From contig NZ_JAKVTW010000014.1 in NCBI RefSeq assembly GCF_022489065.1, positions 1 through 64,000 on the forward strand: DNA of 64,000 nt, read 5' to 3'. Below, piece by piece: positions 8,361-17,014 of the stretch. How positions within the stretch are numbered: the stretch's first letter is position 1; every line of letters starts with the position of its first letter. This stretch comes from Vreelandella neptunia. GTDB lineage: Bacteria > Pseudomonadota > Gammaproteobacteria > Pseudomonadales > Halomonadaceae. The position numbers and the translations under genes were made by a program. The notes below the pieces were generated by a model. The model made no database searches. It saw only the letters and a list, made by a program, of their open reading frames with translations, and was not told the origin of the DNA.

Positions 8361-9245
8361 TTAATAGTTCACGCGCCGCTCAATAAAGCGGAATTGAATC
8401 ACCGTCAGCGCCACCACAATCACCATGAGGATTACCGACTGAGCGGCCGACGAGCCCAAATTGAGTCCCACAAAGCCATCGGCGTAGACCTTGTAAACCA
8501 AAATGTTGGTCGACTGAGCCGGGCCGCCCTGTGTCGTGGCGTGGATAATGCCAAAGGTATCGAACATGGCGTACACCACGTTAACCACCATCAAGAAAAA
8601 GGTGGTGGGCGAAAGCAGCGGGAAGATAATCGTCCAGAAACGCTTAATGGGGCTGGCGCCATCAATCGAGGCCGCTTCAATCAGCGATTGGGGAATGGAC
8701 TGTAAACCCGCTAGAAAGAACAAAAAATTGTAGGAGATCTGCTTCCAGGCAGCGGCCAAAATCACCAGCAGCATGGCATCACTACCGGAATTTCGGTGGT
8801 TCCAGTTGTAACCCACCATTTCCAGCATATAGGGCACGATGCCGATGGAGGGGTTGAAGATAAACCACCACAAAACGCCCGCAAGCGCGGGGGCAATGGC
8901 GTAGGGCCAGACCAGTAGCGTGGTGTAAGTACTGTGTGAGCGAATCATCCGATTGACGGTGCTGGCCAGCAGTAATGCCACCGACATGGAGATGAGCGTC
9001 GTGCCCACCGCAAATACCACGGTGACCGACATTGAGTTGAGGTAGCTACCGTCGCGAAATAGGCGGGCAAAGTTTTCAAGGCCCACAAAGGTCGTTTTCA
9101 GTCCAAAGGCGTCTTCGCGCAGTAGCGACTGATACAGCGCCTGGCCCGCTGGCCAGATAAAAAAGATCAGGGTGATGATCACCTGAGGCGCCAGCAGCGC
9201 AAACGGCAGCCAGCCCCCCGGAAACGTCATGCGTTTAGTTTGCAT
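8361..9245 (-). CDS. ugpA: Glycerol-3-phosphate ABC transporter permease UgpA
   Basis: A 294-residue permease with six predicted membrane spans. It opens with [14 protein letters not shown] and a first span near residues 12-32. The EAA loop [18 protein letters not shown] lies near residue 190. It ends in [13 protein letters not shown], the usual UgpA tail. Start ATG 9245 was chosen; an in-frame TTG at 9260 would add five residues but has no Shine-Dalgarno. E. coli UgpA has 295 residues. The gene follows ugpB after a strong hairpin, which may set a higher level of the binding protein than of the channel. Confidence 0.88.
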   Translation of the reverse strand: MQTKRMTFPGGWLPFALLAPQVIITLIFFIWPAGQALYQSLLREDAFGLKTTFVGLENFARLFRDGSYLNSMSVTVVFAVGTTLISMSVALLLASTVNRMIRSHSTYTTLLVWPYAIAPALAGVLWWFIFNPSIGIVPYMLEMVGYNWNHRNSGSDAMLLVILAAAWKQISYNFLFFLAGLQSIPQSLIEAASIDGASPIKRFWTIIFPLLSPTTFFLMVVNVVYAMFDTFGIIHATTQGGPAQSTNILVYKVYADGFVGLNLGSSAAQSVILMVIVVALTVIQFRFIERRVNY

Positions 9246-9293
9246 GGGCAGCTCAGCCAAGTAGCCATAGATATAAGCATTAATAAACGAAAG

Positions 9294-9321
9294 CGCCGCC
9301 TACCCTAGAGGGTAGGCGGCG
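9294..9321 (-). terminator. Strong hairpin between ugpB and ugpA
   Basis: A perfect 13-bp inverted repeat (CGCCGCCTACCCT / AGGGTAGGCGGCG) with a 2-nt centre sits 14 bases past the ugpB stop. On the minus strand it is followed by CGCTTTCG, not a full T run, so it resembles an mRNA-stabilising or partial-termination element. Such elements are common after the binding-protein gene of ABC operons, where they raise binding protein over permease. Confidence 0.65.
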
Positions 9322-9335
9322 AAGTAAGTGCTTAT

Positions 9336-10661
9336 TTACTGATTGGCGGATTCAAAGTCACGTAGCAGCGCGTTGCCGCGTTCCACTGCGTCATCCGCGG
9401 CTTCCTGTCCTGATTTACCGCCGGTCATTACGGCTTCCATCTCTTCGGAAATGATGTCGCGAATCTGCACGAAGTTACCAAAACGCAGGCCTTTCGAGTT
9501 CTCGGTCGGCTCGTTGAGCGTCATCTGCTTCAGGGAAATATCTGCACCGGGGTTCTCTTCGTAGTAACCCTGCTCTTCACTTAAGTCCCAAGCGGCCTGA
9601 GTGATCGGCAGATAGCCCGTTTGCTGGTGCCACTGCGCCTGCACTTCGGGCTGTGAAAGGTATTCAAAGAACGCCGCAACGGCTGCGTACTCTTCGTCAC
9701 TGTGGCCCTGCAGTGTCCACAGCGTAGCGCCACCGATAATCGAGTTCTGTGGAGCGCCGTCTATATCGGCGTAGTAGGGTTGCATGCCAAAGCCGACTTC
9801 AAAGTCAGAGTTGGCGGCGACATCGGCGCGAGAGGCTGAGGAGCCAAAGAAAATCGCGCAGTCCTGGGAGTAGAACATCGGCTCGGAGTCAGGACCGGTG
9901 CCGGGGCCCGCCCAGCGGTAAACGTTCTCTTCCTGCCAGTCGTGTAAGTTATCCCAATGGCGGGCCACCAGCTCATTGTTGAAATTAAGCTCGGTTTCCA
10001 TACCGCCAAAGCCGTTTTCCAGTGTGCCGAGCGGCGAGTTATGCATGGCGGAGAAGTTTTCCAGCATTACCCAGCTTGGCCAAGACGACGTAAAACCACA
10101 GCTGGCCGCCCCGGATTCGACGATTTGGCGAGAGAAATCAGCCAGCTCTTCCCATGTTTCGGGGGGCTGCTCTGGGTCTAGGCCCGCTTCCTCAAACACG
10201 TCGCGGTTGTAGTACATAATGGGTGTAGAGGAGTTGAACGGGAAAGAGAGCATGTTGCCGTTAGTGTCCGTGTAATAACCGACCACGGCGGGCAGGAAGG
10301 CGTCGTTATCGAAAGCGCGACCGTGCTCTTCCATCAACTCATAAACAGGATAAATGGCGCCTTTGGCGTTCATCATGGTGCCGGTGCCGACTTCAAACAC
10401 TTGCAGGATATGCGGCTGTTCGTTGGCACGGAAAGCGGCAATCGCGCCCGTCATGGTTTCAGCATAGGTGCCGCGGTAGCTGGGATTAACCTGGTACTCA
10501 TCCTGGGACGCGTTGAAATCCTCGGTGATGCCTTCAAGAATTTCGCCGAGCTGGCCGCCCATGGCGTGCCACCAGCTGACTTCCGTTGCGGCCTGGGCAG
10601 ATAGGCTCAGGCTGGCAGTCGCCACACCAACGGCAAGCGCGTGCAGTGTAAAACGTGACAT
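9336..10661 (-). CDS. ugpB: Glycerol-3-phosphate-binding periplasmic protein UgpB
   Basis: A 441-residue extracytoplasmic binding protein with a Sec signal peptide (MSRFTLHALAV to AQA/AT). Mature residues start TEVSWWHAMGGQLGEILEG, the family hallmark; FPFNSSTPIMYYNRD and the later IIGGATLW, QTGYLPIT and LRFGNFVQIR also match UgpB. It captures sn-glycerol-3-phosphate or its diesters for UgpAEC. AAGGAGCTGTT lies ahead of the ATG. About 85-125 bases upstream is a four-unit, 11-nt-phased PhoB-box-like array on the same strand, matching known Pho control of ugp in enteric bacteria. Confidence 0.92.
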   Translation of the reverse strand: MSRFTLHALAVGVATASLSLSAQAATEVSWWHAMGGQLGEILEGITEDFNASQDEYQVNPSYRGTYAETMTGAIAAFRANEQPHILQVFEVGTGTMMNAKGAIYPVYELMEEHGRAFDNDAFLPAVVGYYTDTNGNMLSFPFNSSTPIMYYNRDVFEEAGLDPEQPPETWEELADFSRQIVESGAASCGFTSSWPSWVMLENFSAMHNSPLGTLENGFGGMETELNFNNELVARHWDNLHDWQEENVYRWAGPGTGPDSEPMFYSQDCAIFFGSSASRADVAANSDFEVGFGMQPYYADIDGAPQNSIIGGATLWTLQGHSDEEYAAVAAFFEYLSQPEVQAQWHQQTGYLPITQAAWDLSEEQGYYEENPGADISLKQMTLNEPTENSKGLRFGNFVQIRDIISEEMEAVMTGGKSGQEAADDAVERGNALLRDFESANQ

Positions 10662-10746
10662 AACAGCTCCTTGTGGGCCTGAGCTTAGTCAGGCGTGCAA
10701 TGCGTTTATTGAGATTTTTGGATGCATTGAACAGTAAGAAGTGTAG

Positions 10747-10786
10747 ATGACGTTTAAATGAATACACGGTGAACCTGTCATGACAG
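10747..10786 (-). promoter_or_regulatory. Two tandem candidate PhoB boxes upstream of ugpB
   Basis: Read on the minus strand from 10786, box one is CTGTCAT-GACA-GGTTCAC (10786-10769). After four bases, box two is TATTCAT-TTAA-ACGTCAT (10764-10747). The four (G/T)TCA(T/C) cores start at 10784, 10773, 10762 and 10751, all exactly 11 nt apart. This is the known 7+4+7 Pho box layout, doubled. PhoB control of ugp is established in E. coli. Confidence 0.7.
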
Positions 10787-10875
10787 TCAACGTTAGTGGG
10801 CGAGAGTAGGCGAAGGGTCTGGAGGGTGTTAGGGTTAGCGCAACGCTGTTTTGACACGCTAGGAAAGCAAATCTC

Positions 10876-12039
10876 ATGTCCGATGCCATTGCGCTGCTCG
10901 AAAAACTGATCGCCTTTGACACCATCTCCAGCGAATCCAATCTGGCGCTGATTGAGTATGTGGAAGGTTATTTAGCCGAGTACGGCGTGAGCGCCGAGCG
11001 GGTGATGAGCCCCTGCGGTACCAAGGCGAATTTGATCGCAAGAGTCGGCCCAGATGCGCCTGGTGGGGTAATGCTTTCCGGGCATACCGATGTGGTCCCG
11101 GTGGCGGGGCAGCCGTGGTCAAGTGATCCCTTTACCCTGCGCGACGGTGGCGATGGGCGGCTATACGGGCGTGGCTCCTGCGATATGAAAGGCTTTATCG
11201 CCTGTGTATTGGCGATGGTGCCCAACTGGTCGAAAGCGTCTTTGCAGCAGCCCATTTATCTTGGCTTCTCTTACGATGAGGAGATCGGCTGCGTGGGTGC
11301 GCCAAGCCTTATTAAGCGCTTTTACGAGCACTACTCCACTACCGCCCATGTAATTGTCGGCGAGCCCACCAGTATGCAGCCGGTGGTGGCACAAAAAGGC
11401 GCTACTAACCTGCGTACCACCGTCATGGGTCAGGAAGCGCATAGCAGCCAAGTCAATCAAGGCACGTCCGCCATTCACGTAGCGGCAAGGCTAGTCACCT
11501 TTATTGAAGATACGATGGCGGCGTTAGTAGAAGAGGGGCGGGTCGATGAGGCCTTTAACGTGCCTCACACCAGTCTGCATGTGGGCAAAATAAAAGGCGG
11601 CACGGCGATCAATATTATGGCGCGGGAGTGTCAGTTTGAGTGGGAGATTCGCCACCTGCCAACGGACACCTTCGACGAAATATACGCGCGCTTTGAGGCG
11701 TTTTGCGCCACGTTAACTGCTGAGCTGCAGGCCAAAGGGAAGTATGTTGAGATCACGACCGAGCCGCTTAACGTCACCGTGCCGGGGCTGGCGGATCGTG
11801 ATAATGACCGAGTGCTTCGCTTAGCCAAAGACCATTTGCCAGCAGAGTGTTGCGACCACGCGGTGGCCTATGCAACCGAGGCCGGGCAGTTTCAGGGCCA
11901 AGGCTTACAAACGATTATTCTTGGCCCTGGCAGCATCGCCCAGGCACATCAGCCCGATGAATATATTGATATTGCTCAGCTAGAGGAGTGCGAGTCGTTC
12001 CTCACTAAGATGGGTAAAGCGCTGGAGCAGCCAGCCTAG
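10876..12039 (+). CDS. argE: Acetylornithine deacetylase (ArgE-type M20 family)
   Basis: A 387-residue M20 zinc hydrolase. Metal-binding and catalytic motifs in order: SGHTDVVPVAGQPW (about residues 73-86), YGRGSCDMKGFIA (about 97-109), SYDEEIGC (about 133-140) with the catalytic Glu pair, VGEPTSM (about 160-166), and the C-terminal AYATEAGQF and GPGSIAQAHQPDE. The dimerisation domain lies between. ArgE removes the acetyl group from N-acetylornithine in arginine synthesis. The downstream acetylpolyamine amidohydrolase leaves a related N-deacetylation role possible. AGGAAAG precedes the start. An intrinsic terminator follows at 12055-12091. Confidence 0.85.
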   Translation: MSDAIALLEKLIAFDTISSESNLALIEYVEGYLAEYGVSAERVMSPCGTKANLIARVGPDAPGGVMLSGHTDVVPVAGQPWSSDPFTLRDGGDGRLYGRGSCDMKGFIACVLAMVPNWSKASLQQPIYLGFSYDEEIGCVGAPSLIKRFYEHYSTTAHVIVGEPTSMQPVVAQKGATNLRTTVMGQEAHSSQVNQGTSAIHVAARLVTFIEDTMAALVEEGRVDEAFNVPHTSLHVGKIKGGTAINIMARECQFEWEIRHLPTDTFDEIYARFEAFCATLTAELQAKGKYVEITTEPLNVTVPGLADRDNDRVLRLAKDHLPAECCDHAVAYATEAGQFQGQGLQTIILGPGSIAQAHQPDEYIDIAQLEECESFLTKMGKALEQPA

Positions 12040-12054
12040 CGTTCGCGATTGACT

Positions 12055-12091
12055 AAAAAAAATCCCACCCTTAAAAGGGGTGGGATTTTTT
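12055..12091. terminator. Bidirectional intrinsic terminator
   Basis: AATCCCACCC and GGGTGGGATT form a 10-bp stem around a short A-rich loop, with an A run on the left and a T run on the right. It lies between convergent genes (argE-like and the 103-residue gene), so it can serve both strands. Confidence 0.85.
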
Positions 12092-12102
12092 GATATACCA
12101 TT

Positions 12103-12414
12103 TTAGTGCTGAGGATGTTGTTCAAACAGCTCAGCTTTAGCATGGCGCATCACATCTTCGCACGCCTGCTGTTGGGCTAACTGCGTTAGCAGGCGCTGAG
12201 TTACTTCGAAACCCTTGCCTAAGCAAGTATCCACTTCCTGTGGACTAACTGCTGGCGTCACTCGGTAATCGATTTTTACCGTGCGCCCGCCACCTTCCAG
12301 CCGGTCTGCAACTCCCCTGAGCCGCCACGCGATTTTCTCTTTCCAAGTTGCTGATTCTTCCGCGCCTTCGTTTACGCTAAACGTGCACTGCCATTCCGGT
12401 TTAAAGACCTTCAT
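12103..12414 (-). CDS. Small conserved-looking protein of unknown function
   Basis: A 103-residue protein with no recognised domain. It is soluble and charged, with WKEKIAWRLRGVADRLEGGGRTVKIDYRV (residues 25-53, landmark only) suggesting a helix followed by a beta strand. ATG 12414 was chosen because GGAGG stands 7 bases upstream; a longer in-frame form to 12552 has no such signal. The Shine-Dalgarno can pair with TCTCC just before the ATG (GGAG-GTT-CTCC), a small local hairpin. It is convergent with argE and divergent from the SEC-C gene. No function can be given. Confidence 0.65.
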   Translation of the reverse strand: MKVFKPEWQCTFSVNEGAEESATWKEKIAWRLRGVADRLEGGGRTVKIDYRVTPAVSPQEVDTCLGKGFEVTQRLLTQLAQQQACEDVMRHAKAELFEQHPQH

Positions 12415-12600
12415 AGGAGAACCTCCAAAATGTTTGGAAAGAATGATCAATCGTGATTCGTACCCCATCGTCTGAATGTATTGCCCCACTACTATATACC
12501 TAACGCAGCGTGAATATCGAAACAATACTGATACACGCCGGGCGACGCGCATAGGGCGTATCGGTTAGGCTATAGAAAAGATGGCTAAAGAGCTTAGGTT

Positions 12601-13074
12601 ATGACCCGCACGACTGATGTAAGTTGCCCCTGTGGCAGCGATTTAAGGCTGGCTCTCTGCTGTGGTCGTTACCATCAAGGTGCCTTCGCACCTGATCCTG
12701 AAGCGTTGATGCGCTCTCGCTATTCGGCCTTTGCATTGGGCCTTAGCGATTACCTACTGGCCACGTGGCACCCCACCACACGGCCAGCAGAACTTGCGCC
12801 TGACCCCGAAACCGAGTGGAAATCGCTAACCATTGTTTCTGCAGAACCGCCGTTAGGTGATAGTGGACAGGTGCATTTTCGTGCCTGTTTTTACGGACGA
12901 GGAAGAGAGCAAAAAGGGTGGCATGTATTAGAGGAGGCTTCCCGTTTCGTTAAGGAGCAGCAGCGTTGGTGGTATGTAGATGGTAGCCCTTCACTTAACC
13001 GCTTAAAGCCACGCCGAAACGACCCGTGCCTATGTGGTAGCGGGCGCAAATTAAAGGTATGTTGCGGTGAGTAG
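12601..13074 (+). CDS. UPF0225 (YchJ-like) SEC-C motif protein
   Basis: A 157-residue protein with two zinc-binding SEC-C-type ends: CPCGSDLRLALCCGRYHQG at the N-terminus and NDPCLCGSGRKLKVCCG at the C-terminus. Between them is the UPF0225 core with ALMRSRYSAFALGLSDYLLATWHP. The family is widespread in gammaproteobacteria as YchJ; its role is unknown, but SEC-C motifs bind zinc and contact SecB, ribosomes or nucleic acids in other proteins. The next gene starts inside its last codons (8-base overlap), indicating translational coupling. Confidence 0.85.
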   Translation: MTRTTDVSCPCGSDLRLALCCGRYHQGAFAPDPEALMRSRYSAFALGLSDYLLATWHPTTRPAELAPDPETEWKSLTIVSAEPPLGDSGQVHFRACFYGRGREQKGWHVLEEASRFVKEQQRWWYVDGSPSLNRLKPRRNDPCLCGSGRKLKVCCGE

Positions 13075-13366
13075 TGGCATCGTTCAGCCCCACAAAACGG
13101 ATTCTCAGTGGTATCTCTATTTGCTGGAGTGCCAGCGCGGTACGTATACGGGCATTACCAATAACCTCGCTAAGCGCTATCAAGCGCACTGCACGGGCAA
13201 AGGGGCGCGTTATACCCGCGCTAACCCGCCCCTTGCCTTGCTGGGCGCCGAGCCGTTTGACGACCGCGCCGCCGCCAGCCGAGCTGAATATCGCTTAAAG
13301 CAGCAAACGCCGAGCCAAAAGCGCCGCTGGGCCAAGCTATGGCCTGTTCAGTTAGATGCCGATTAA
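13067..13366 (+). CDS. GIY-YIG domain protein (UPF0213/YhbQ-like)
   Basis: A 99-residue single-domain GIY-YIG protein. The family motif appears as WYLYLLECQRGTYTGITNNL (residues 14-33), followed by KRYQAHCTGKGARYTRANPP with the conserved Arg and Tyr, and RAAASRAEYRLKQ with the catalytic-type Glu. YhbQ proteins are small nuclease-like proteins linked to DNA damage tolerance; the exact substrate is unsettled. It uses a GTG start at 13067 overlapping the SEC-C gene by 8 bases and lies 9 bases before the deacetylase gene, so the three probably form one operon. Confidence 0.85.
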   Translation: MSSGIVQPHKTDSQWYLYLLECQRGTYTGITNNLAKRYQAHCTGKGARYTRANPPLALLGAEPFDDRAAASRAEYRLKQQTPSQKRRWAKLWPVQLDAD

Positions 13367-13375
13367 GGAACCCAC

Positions 13376-14449
13376 ATGCTGACGTTTTATTCAGAGGATA
13401 GCCGCTTACGCCAAGCGCGCACGGAGCTACATGATGGCGCGTTGGTTACCCCGTTTGAGTGCCCGGAACGGCTTGATTTAGTGCTAAAGCATCTCCGCCA
13501 GTCGGGGCTTGGCGATATTCGTGCGCCTAACGCCTATGGGTTAGCGCCGGTGCAAGCGGTTCACGACCATGACTATGTGACGTTTCTGGCCAACTGCTGG
13601 AAAGAGTGGGGCGCAACCGGGCATGAGGGCGAAGCGATTCCCAATATTTGGCCCGCCCGAACGATGCGTGCAGACCGCATTCCCCGCTCGATTAGCGGCC
13701 GGTTAGGCTACTACGCCTTGGCGGCGGAAACGTCGATCTCAGAAGGTACCTTTGAAGCTGCTATGGCGAGTAAAGATGTGGCGTTGGGAGCTTTAGAACA
13801 TACGCTACAAACCGGCGAACCCAGTTTTGGGCTCTGTCGCCCGCCGGGTCACCACGCCGCTTATGATCAGTTTGGCGGTTACTGTTTCTTTAATAACGCC
13901 GCCGTTGCAGCTCAGCGTGCCTTGGACGCTGGCAAACGTCGGGTCGCTATTCTTGACGTTGATTTCCATCACGGCAATGGCACTCAGCAGATTTTCTATG
14001 GCCGTGACGATGTCCTGTTCATCTCGATACACGGTGATCCAGACGTCACCTTTCCTTACTATTTGGGCTACGCTGATGAAAAAGGCGAGGGTAGAGGCGA
14101 GGGCTTTAACGTCAACTACCCGTTGCCACCGGGCACCAGTGTGGCTACCTGGATGGCGACGCTGGAGCAAGCATTGGCGCAGATTCAAGCCGCCGAATGC
14201 GAGTGTCTGATTGTATCGCTGGGGGTCGATATCTTTGAGGGTGACCCGATAAGCGCCTTCACCTTCACCAGTGCAGACTTCACGCTACTAGGTGAACGCC
14301 TAGCCCAAGCAGGCTTACCCAGCGTATTTCTGATGGAAGGGGGCTATGCGGTGGACGCAATCGGTGTCAATGTAGTCAACGTGTTACAAGGTTTTGAGCA
14401 GGGTTTAGAAAAAAACCTGGAACAGGAACACTACAAGGGTAAAGGTTAA
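13376..14449 (+). CDS. Acetylpolyamine amidohydrolase / class II histone-deacetylase-family enzyme
   Basis: A 357-residue arginase-deacetylase fold enzyme. The tandem His pair is in CRPPGHHA (H159-H160). The zinc ligands are D196 and H198 in LDVDFHHGNGTQ and D285 in SLGVDIFEGD. The catalytic Tyr is Y324 in EGGYAV. The insertion RTMRADRIPRSISGRLGYY near residues 95-113 is characteristic of bacterial acetylpolyamine amidohydrolases, which deacetylate acetylputrescine or acetylspermidine. It follows the GIY-YIG gene by 9 bases. All catalytic residues are present. Confidence 0.85.
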   Translation: MLTFYSEDSRLRQARTELHDGALVTPFECPERLDLVLKHLRQSGLGDIRAPNAYGLAPVQAVHDHDYVTFLANCWKEWGATGHEGEAIPNIWPARTMRADRIPRSISGRLGYYALAAETSISEGTFEAAMASKDVALGALEHTLQTGEPSFGLCRPPGHHAAYDQFGGYCFFNNAAVAAQRALDAGKRRVAILDVDFHHGNGTQQIFYGRDDVLFISIHGDPDVTFPYYLGYADEKGEGRGEGFNVNYPLPPGTSVATWMATLEQALAQIQAAECECLIVSLGVDIFEGDPISAFTFTSADFTLLGERLAQAGLPSVFLMEGGYAVDAIGVNVVNVLQGFEQGLEKNLEQEHYKGKG

Positions 14450-14513
14450 CCAGTGACAGCGGCCCGTAAATCGGGCAGGCTAATGCCCTTTCAACGGGGC
14501 AGGGAGCTCGAGC

Positions 14514-14849
14514 GTGGCAGTGTATGGTGGAATTCAGGCGCATGAATTGGAACGTTGGCTCAATGCCTTGACCAACGCAGCCTATGACCGACGCTGCCCG
14601 TTAGCAAAAGTACACGGTGGTAATGCCCGTGCCCGTACCGCCCGGCAGAATTTATTGCTGCTCGCCCACGACTACCGCGGTGGTCAACTCACCCGCGAAG
14701 AGTGCGCCCACGACCTAGGCCACTGGTGCGAAACCTACCTTAGTGAAGCGGAATGGTACGTGCTGGTCGGCACCCGCCAAGCGCCTTCTCAGCCGCAAAA
14801 CGAAGAAGAGAGAAGTCTCTCCGTGCTCAAGCAGCACCGGGTAGGGTAA
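14514..14849 (+). CDS. Small protein of unknown function
   Basis: A 111-residue soluble protein starting at GTG 14514 (GGGAG about 9 bases upstream). No domain is recognised. It is rich in His, Cys and Arg, with a helical stretch ARTARQNLLLLAHDYRGGQ (near residues 39-57) and EECAHDLGHWCETYLSEAEW (near 63-82). It follows the deacetylase by 64 bases and precedes an intrinsic terminator, so it is probably the last gene of that transcript. Codon use looks normal for the region. Confidence 0.6.
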   Translation: MAVYGGIQAHELERWLNALTNAAYDRRCPLAKVHGGNARARTARQNLLLLAHDYRGGQLTREECAHDLGHWCETYLSEAEWYVLVGTRQAPSQPQNEEERSLSVLKQHRVG

Positions 14850-14891
14850 GTCTGCCATTGTGATAACGCGTTACTTAAACAAGCAAAAACC

Positions 14892-14918
14892 AAAAAGCCC
14901 CTACATAGGGGTTTTTTT
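14892..14918 (+). terminator. Intrinsic terminator after the deacetylase operon
   Basis: An A-rich left flank, CCCCT, loop ACAT, AGGGG and seven T residues form a compact hairpin with a T run, 48 bases past the stop of the 111-residue gene. The left A run could also serve the opposite strand. The remaining 200 bases before the next gene are AT-rich with a TTGACA at 14994-14999; no convincing -10 was seen. Confidence 0.85.
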
Positions 14919-15121
14919 ATAGGTGTAGTGTATCTATACAGTGGAAGCTTATTTGAAAGTAGACGAATTAGTGGGCGCTAAATAATTATAGATTGACAAC
15001 AGTTTAGCAAGATAAGTAGTTTGAAACGATCACTGTATACGACTAACGGTTTAGGAAGGCTCTGGTTACCTAGCGTAGAGCTTAACAAAAGACTGCCCAC
15101 GAGTAGGGAGCATGGCATCTT

Positions 15122-16978
15122 GTGACAACATCACCCGCGCTATCGGTTCGCTCCTTGAGCGTGAATTTTGGTTCCAATCAGGTGGTTAAAAACCTGAGTT
15201 TCGATGTCTTTGCTGGCAAAACAACGGCGATCGTTGGTGAATCGGGATCGGGTAAATCGGTGACCTCCCTGGCCATTATGCGCTTGGTAGAGTACATGAA
15301 CGCTGAGATTACCAGTGGTTCGATACTGTTTCGCCACGATGCTGGTGGTTCTCAGCCGCAAGACCTTACCCAGCTTTCCGACAAAGCAATGCGCAAGATA
15401 CGTGGCAAGGATATTGCCATGATCTTTCAGGAACCAATGACGTCGCTGAATCCTGTTTACACCATCGGCGACCAGGTTACTGAAGTGCTGGTACTGCATG
15501 AAAAACTCTCAAAAGAAGCAGCCCGCGTCGAAGCGGTAAAACTGTTGAAACTGGTACGGCTACCCGATGCAGAGGCGCTATTAAAGCGCTACCCACACCA
15601 GCTGTCTGGCGGTATGCGTCAGCGTGTAATGATCGCCATGGCGCTGGCTTGTCGTCCTAAGGTATTGGTGGCAGATGAGCCGACGACGGCGCTGGATGTA
15701 ACGATTCAAGCGCAAATTCTCACCATTATGCGCGACCTCCAGCAGGAACTTGGCATGGCGGTCATTTTTATCACTCATGATATGGGCGTGGTGGCGGAGA
15801 TGGCTGACCAAGTGGTGGTCATGCGCCATGGCGAAAAGGTCGAGGAAGCCTCGGTAGAGGAGATATTTGCCCGCCCCCAACATCCCTATACACAGGCACT
15901 GTTAGCTGCGGTTCCTAAGCTTGGAAGCATGCAGGGCGAAAACTTACCCCGTATGGATCCTTTGGTTGTACTGGAAGGAAATGTTGCGTGCACGCTTGGT
16001 GAAAGCCGCCAGCAGGATACCGCGAGAACCGATGCAGCTCCGGTCGTGGAAGTAGAAAATCTAGTGACCCGTTTCGATATCCGCAAAGGATTCTTTGGCG
16101 GTGTTAGCCATCGTGTGCATGCAGTTGAAAATGTCAGTTTCTCTATTTTTCCTGGCGAAACGTTAGCCTTAGTCGGCGAGTCAGGGTCTGGTAAGTCCAC
16201 CATTGGTCGCACCATTCAGCAGTTGCAGGAAAGCACCAGTGGCACAATACGCTTTGGTGGCAAGGCGGTCGCCGACATGTCGCGGGCAGAAAAAATGCGC
16301 CTCCGCCAGGAAGTACAGTACATTTTTCAAGACCCCTTTGCCTCCCTGGACCCACGTAAAACCGTAGGCTTCTCGATAGCAGAACCTATCCGTACCCATA
16401 GCCTGCTGCAGGGTTCAAAGGCCATCCGACAGCGTGTCGACCAGTTGCTGGAGCGTGTTGGCCTAAGTGCCGACCAAGCCGAGCGTTACCCTCATGAGTT
16501 TTCCGGCGGCCAGCGGCAACGAATATGCATCGCCCGCGCCCTAGCATCCAAGCCTAAGTTGATCATTGCTGATGAAGCGCTATCCGCCTTAGATGTATCC
16601 ATCCAAGCGCAGATCATTCACCTGCTGATGGAGTTGCAACAAGATGAAGGCTTGGCCTATCTGTTTATTAGCCATGACATGGCGGTAGTGGAAAAAATGA
16701 GCCACCGTGTGGCGGTGTTGCATCTTGGTCAAGTTGTCGAGTTAGGCGAGCGCCGGGCGGTGTTTGATACCCCTCAGCACTCCTACACTCGTAAGCTCTT
16801 AAGCGCTGTGCCAGTGGCCGATCCTGCCCAGCGTAGGGAGCGGGTATTGCTACAGGGCGATATTCTCAGCCCCATCCGCAAGGTAGGTGACGAGCCTGAG
16901 CATCTGCCCTTAGTGCAGGTGGCAGCTGGTCATTTTGCTGCTCAGGAAGCGCGCAGCGCCGAGCGTTTGTCGTCATAG
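15122..16978 (+). CDS. gsiA: Dipeptide/glutathione ABC transporter, fused double ATP-binding protein (GsiA-like)
   Basis: A 618-residue protein with two complete ABC cassettes. The first has Walker [10 protein letters not shown] (about residues 39-47), signature LSGGMRQRV and Walker [10 protein letters not shown]. The second has Walker [10 protein letters not shown] (about 353-361), signature FSGGQRQRI and ADEALSALD. Each ends in an oligopeptide-type [16 protein letters not shown] segment. This tandem form with gene order ATPase, binding protein, two permeases is that of gsiABCD (glutathione). Substrate is likely a peptide or glutathione-like compound; sequence alone does not decide. GTG 15122 is used because the nearby ATG is out of frame. 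Confidence 0.85.
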   Translation: MTTSPALSVRSLSVNFGSNQVVKNLSFDVFAGKTTAIVGESGSGKSVTSLAIMRLVEYMNAEITSGSILFRHDAGGSQPQDLTQLSDKAMRKIRGKDIAMIFQEPMTSLNPVYTIGDQVTEVLVLHEKLSKEAARVEAVKLLKLVRLPDAEALLKRYPHQLSGGMRQRVMIAMALACRPKVLVADEPTTALDVTIQAQILTIMRDLQQELGMAVIFITHDMGVVAEMADQVVVMRHGEKVEEASVEEIFARPQHPYTQALLAAVPKLGSMQGENLPRMDPLVVLEGNVACTLGESRQQDTARTDAAPVVEVENLVTRFDIRKGFFGGVSHRVHAVENVSFSIFPGETLALVGESGSGKSTIGRTIQQLQESTSGTIRFGGKAVADMSRAEKMRLRQEVQYIFQDPFASLDPRKTVGFSIAEPIRTHSLLQGSKAIRQRVDQLLERVGLSADQAERYPHEFSGGQRQRICIARALASKPKLIIADEALSALDVSIQAQIIHLLMELQQDEGLAYLFISHDMAVVEKMSHRVAVLHLGQVVELGERRAVFDTPQHSYTRKLLSAVPVADPAQRRERVLLQGDILSPIRKVGDEPEHLPLVQVAAGHFAAQEARSAERLSS

Positions 16979-17014
16979 TTGGTTTCCAAATGATACAAAA
17001 ACAGGAGTGATTCC

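Noticed and set aside
15140-16399. Several minus-strand frames inside gsiA
   Set aside because: They oppose two complete ABC cassettes with all motifs and show no protein character of their own.
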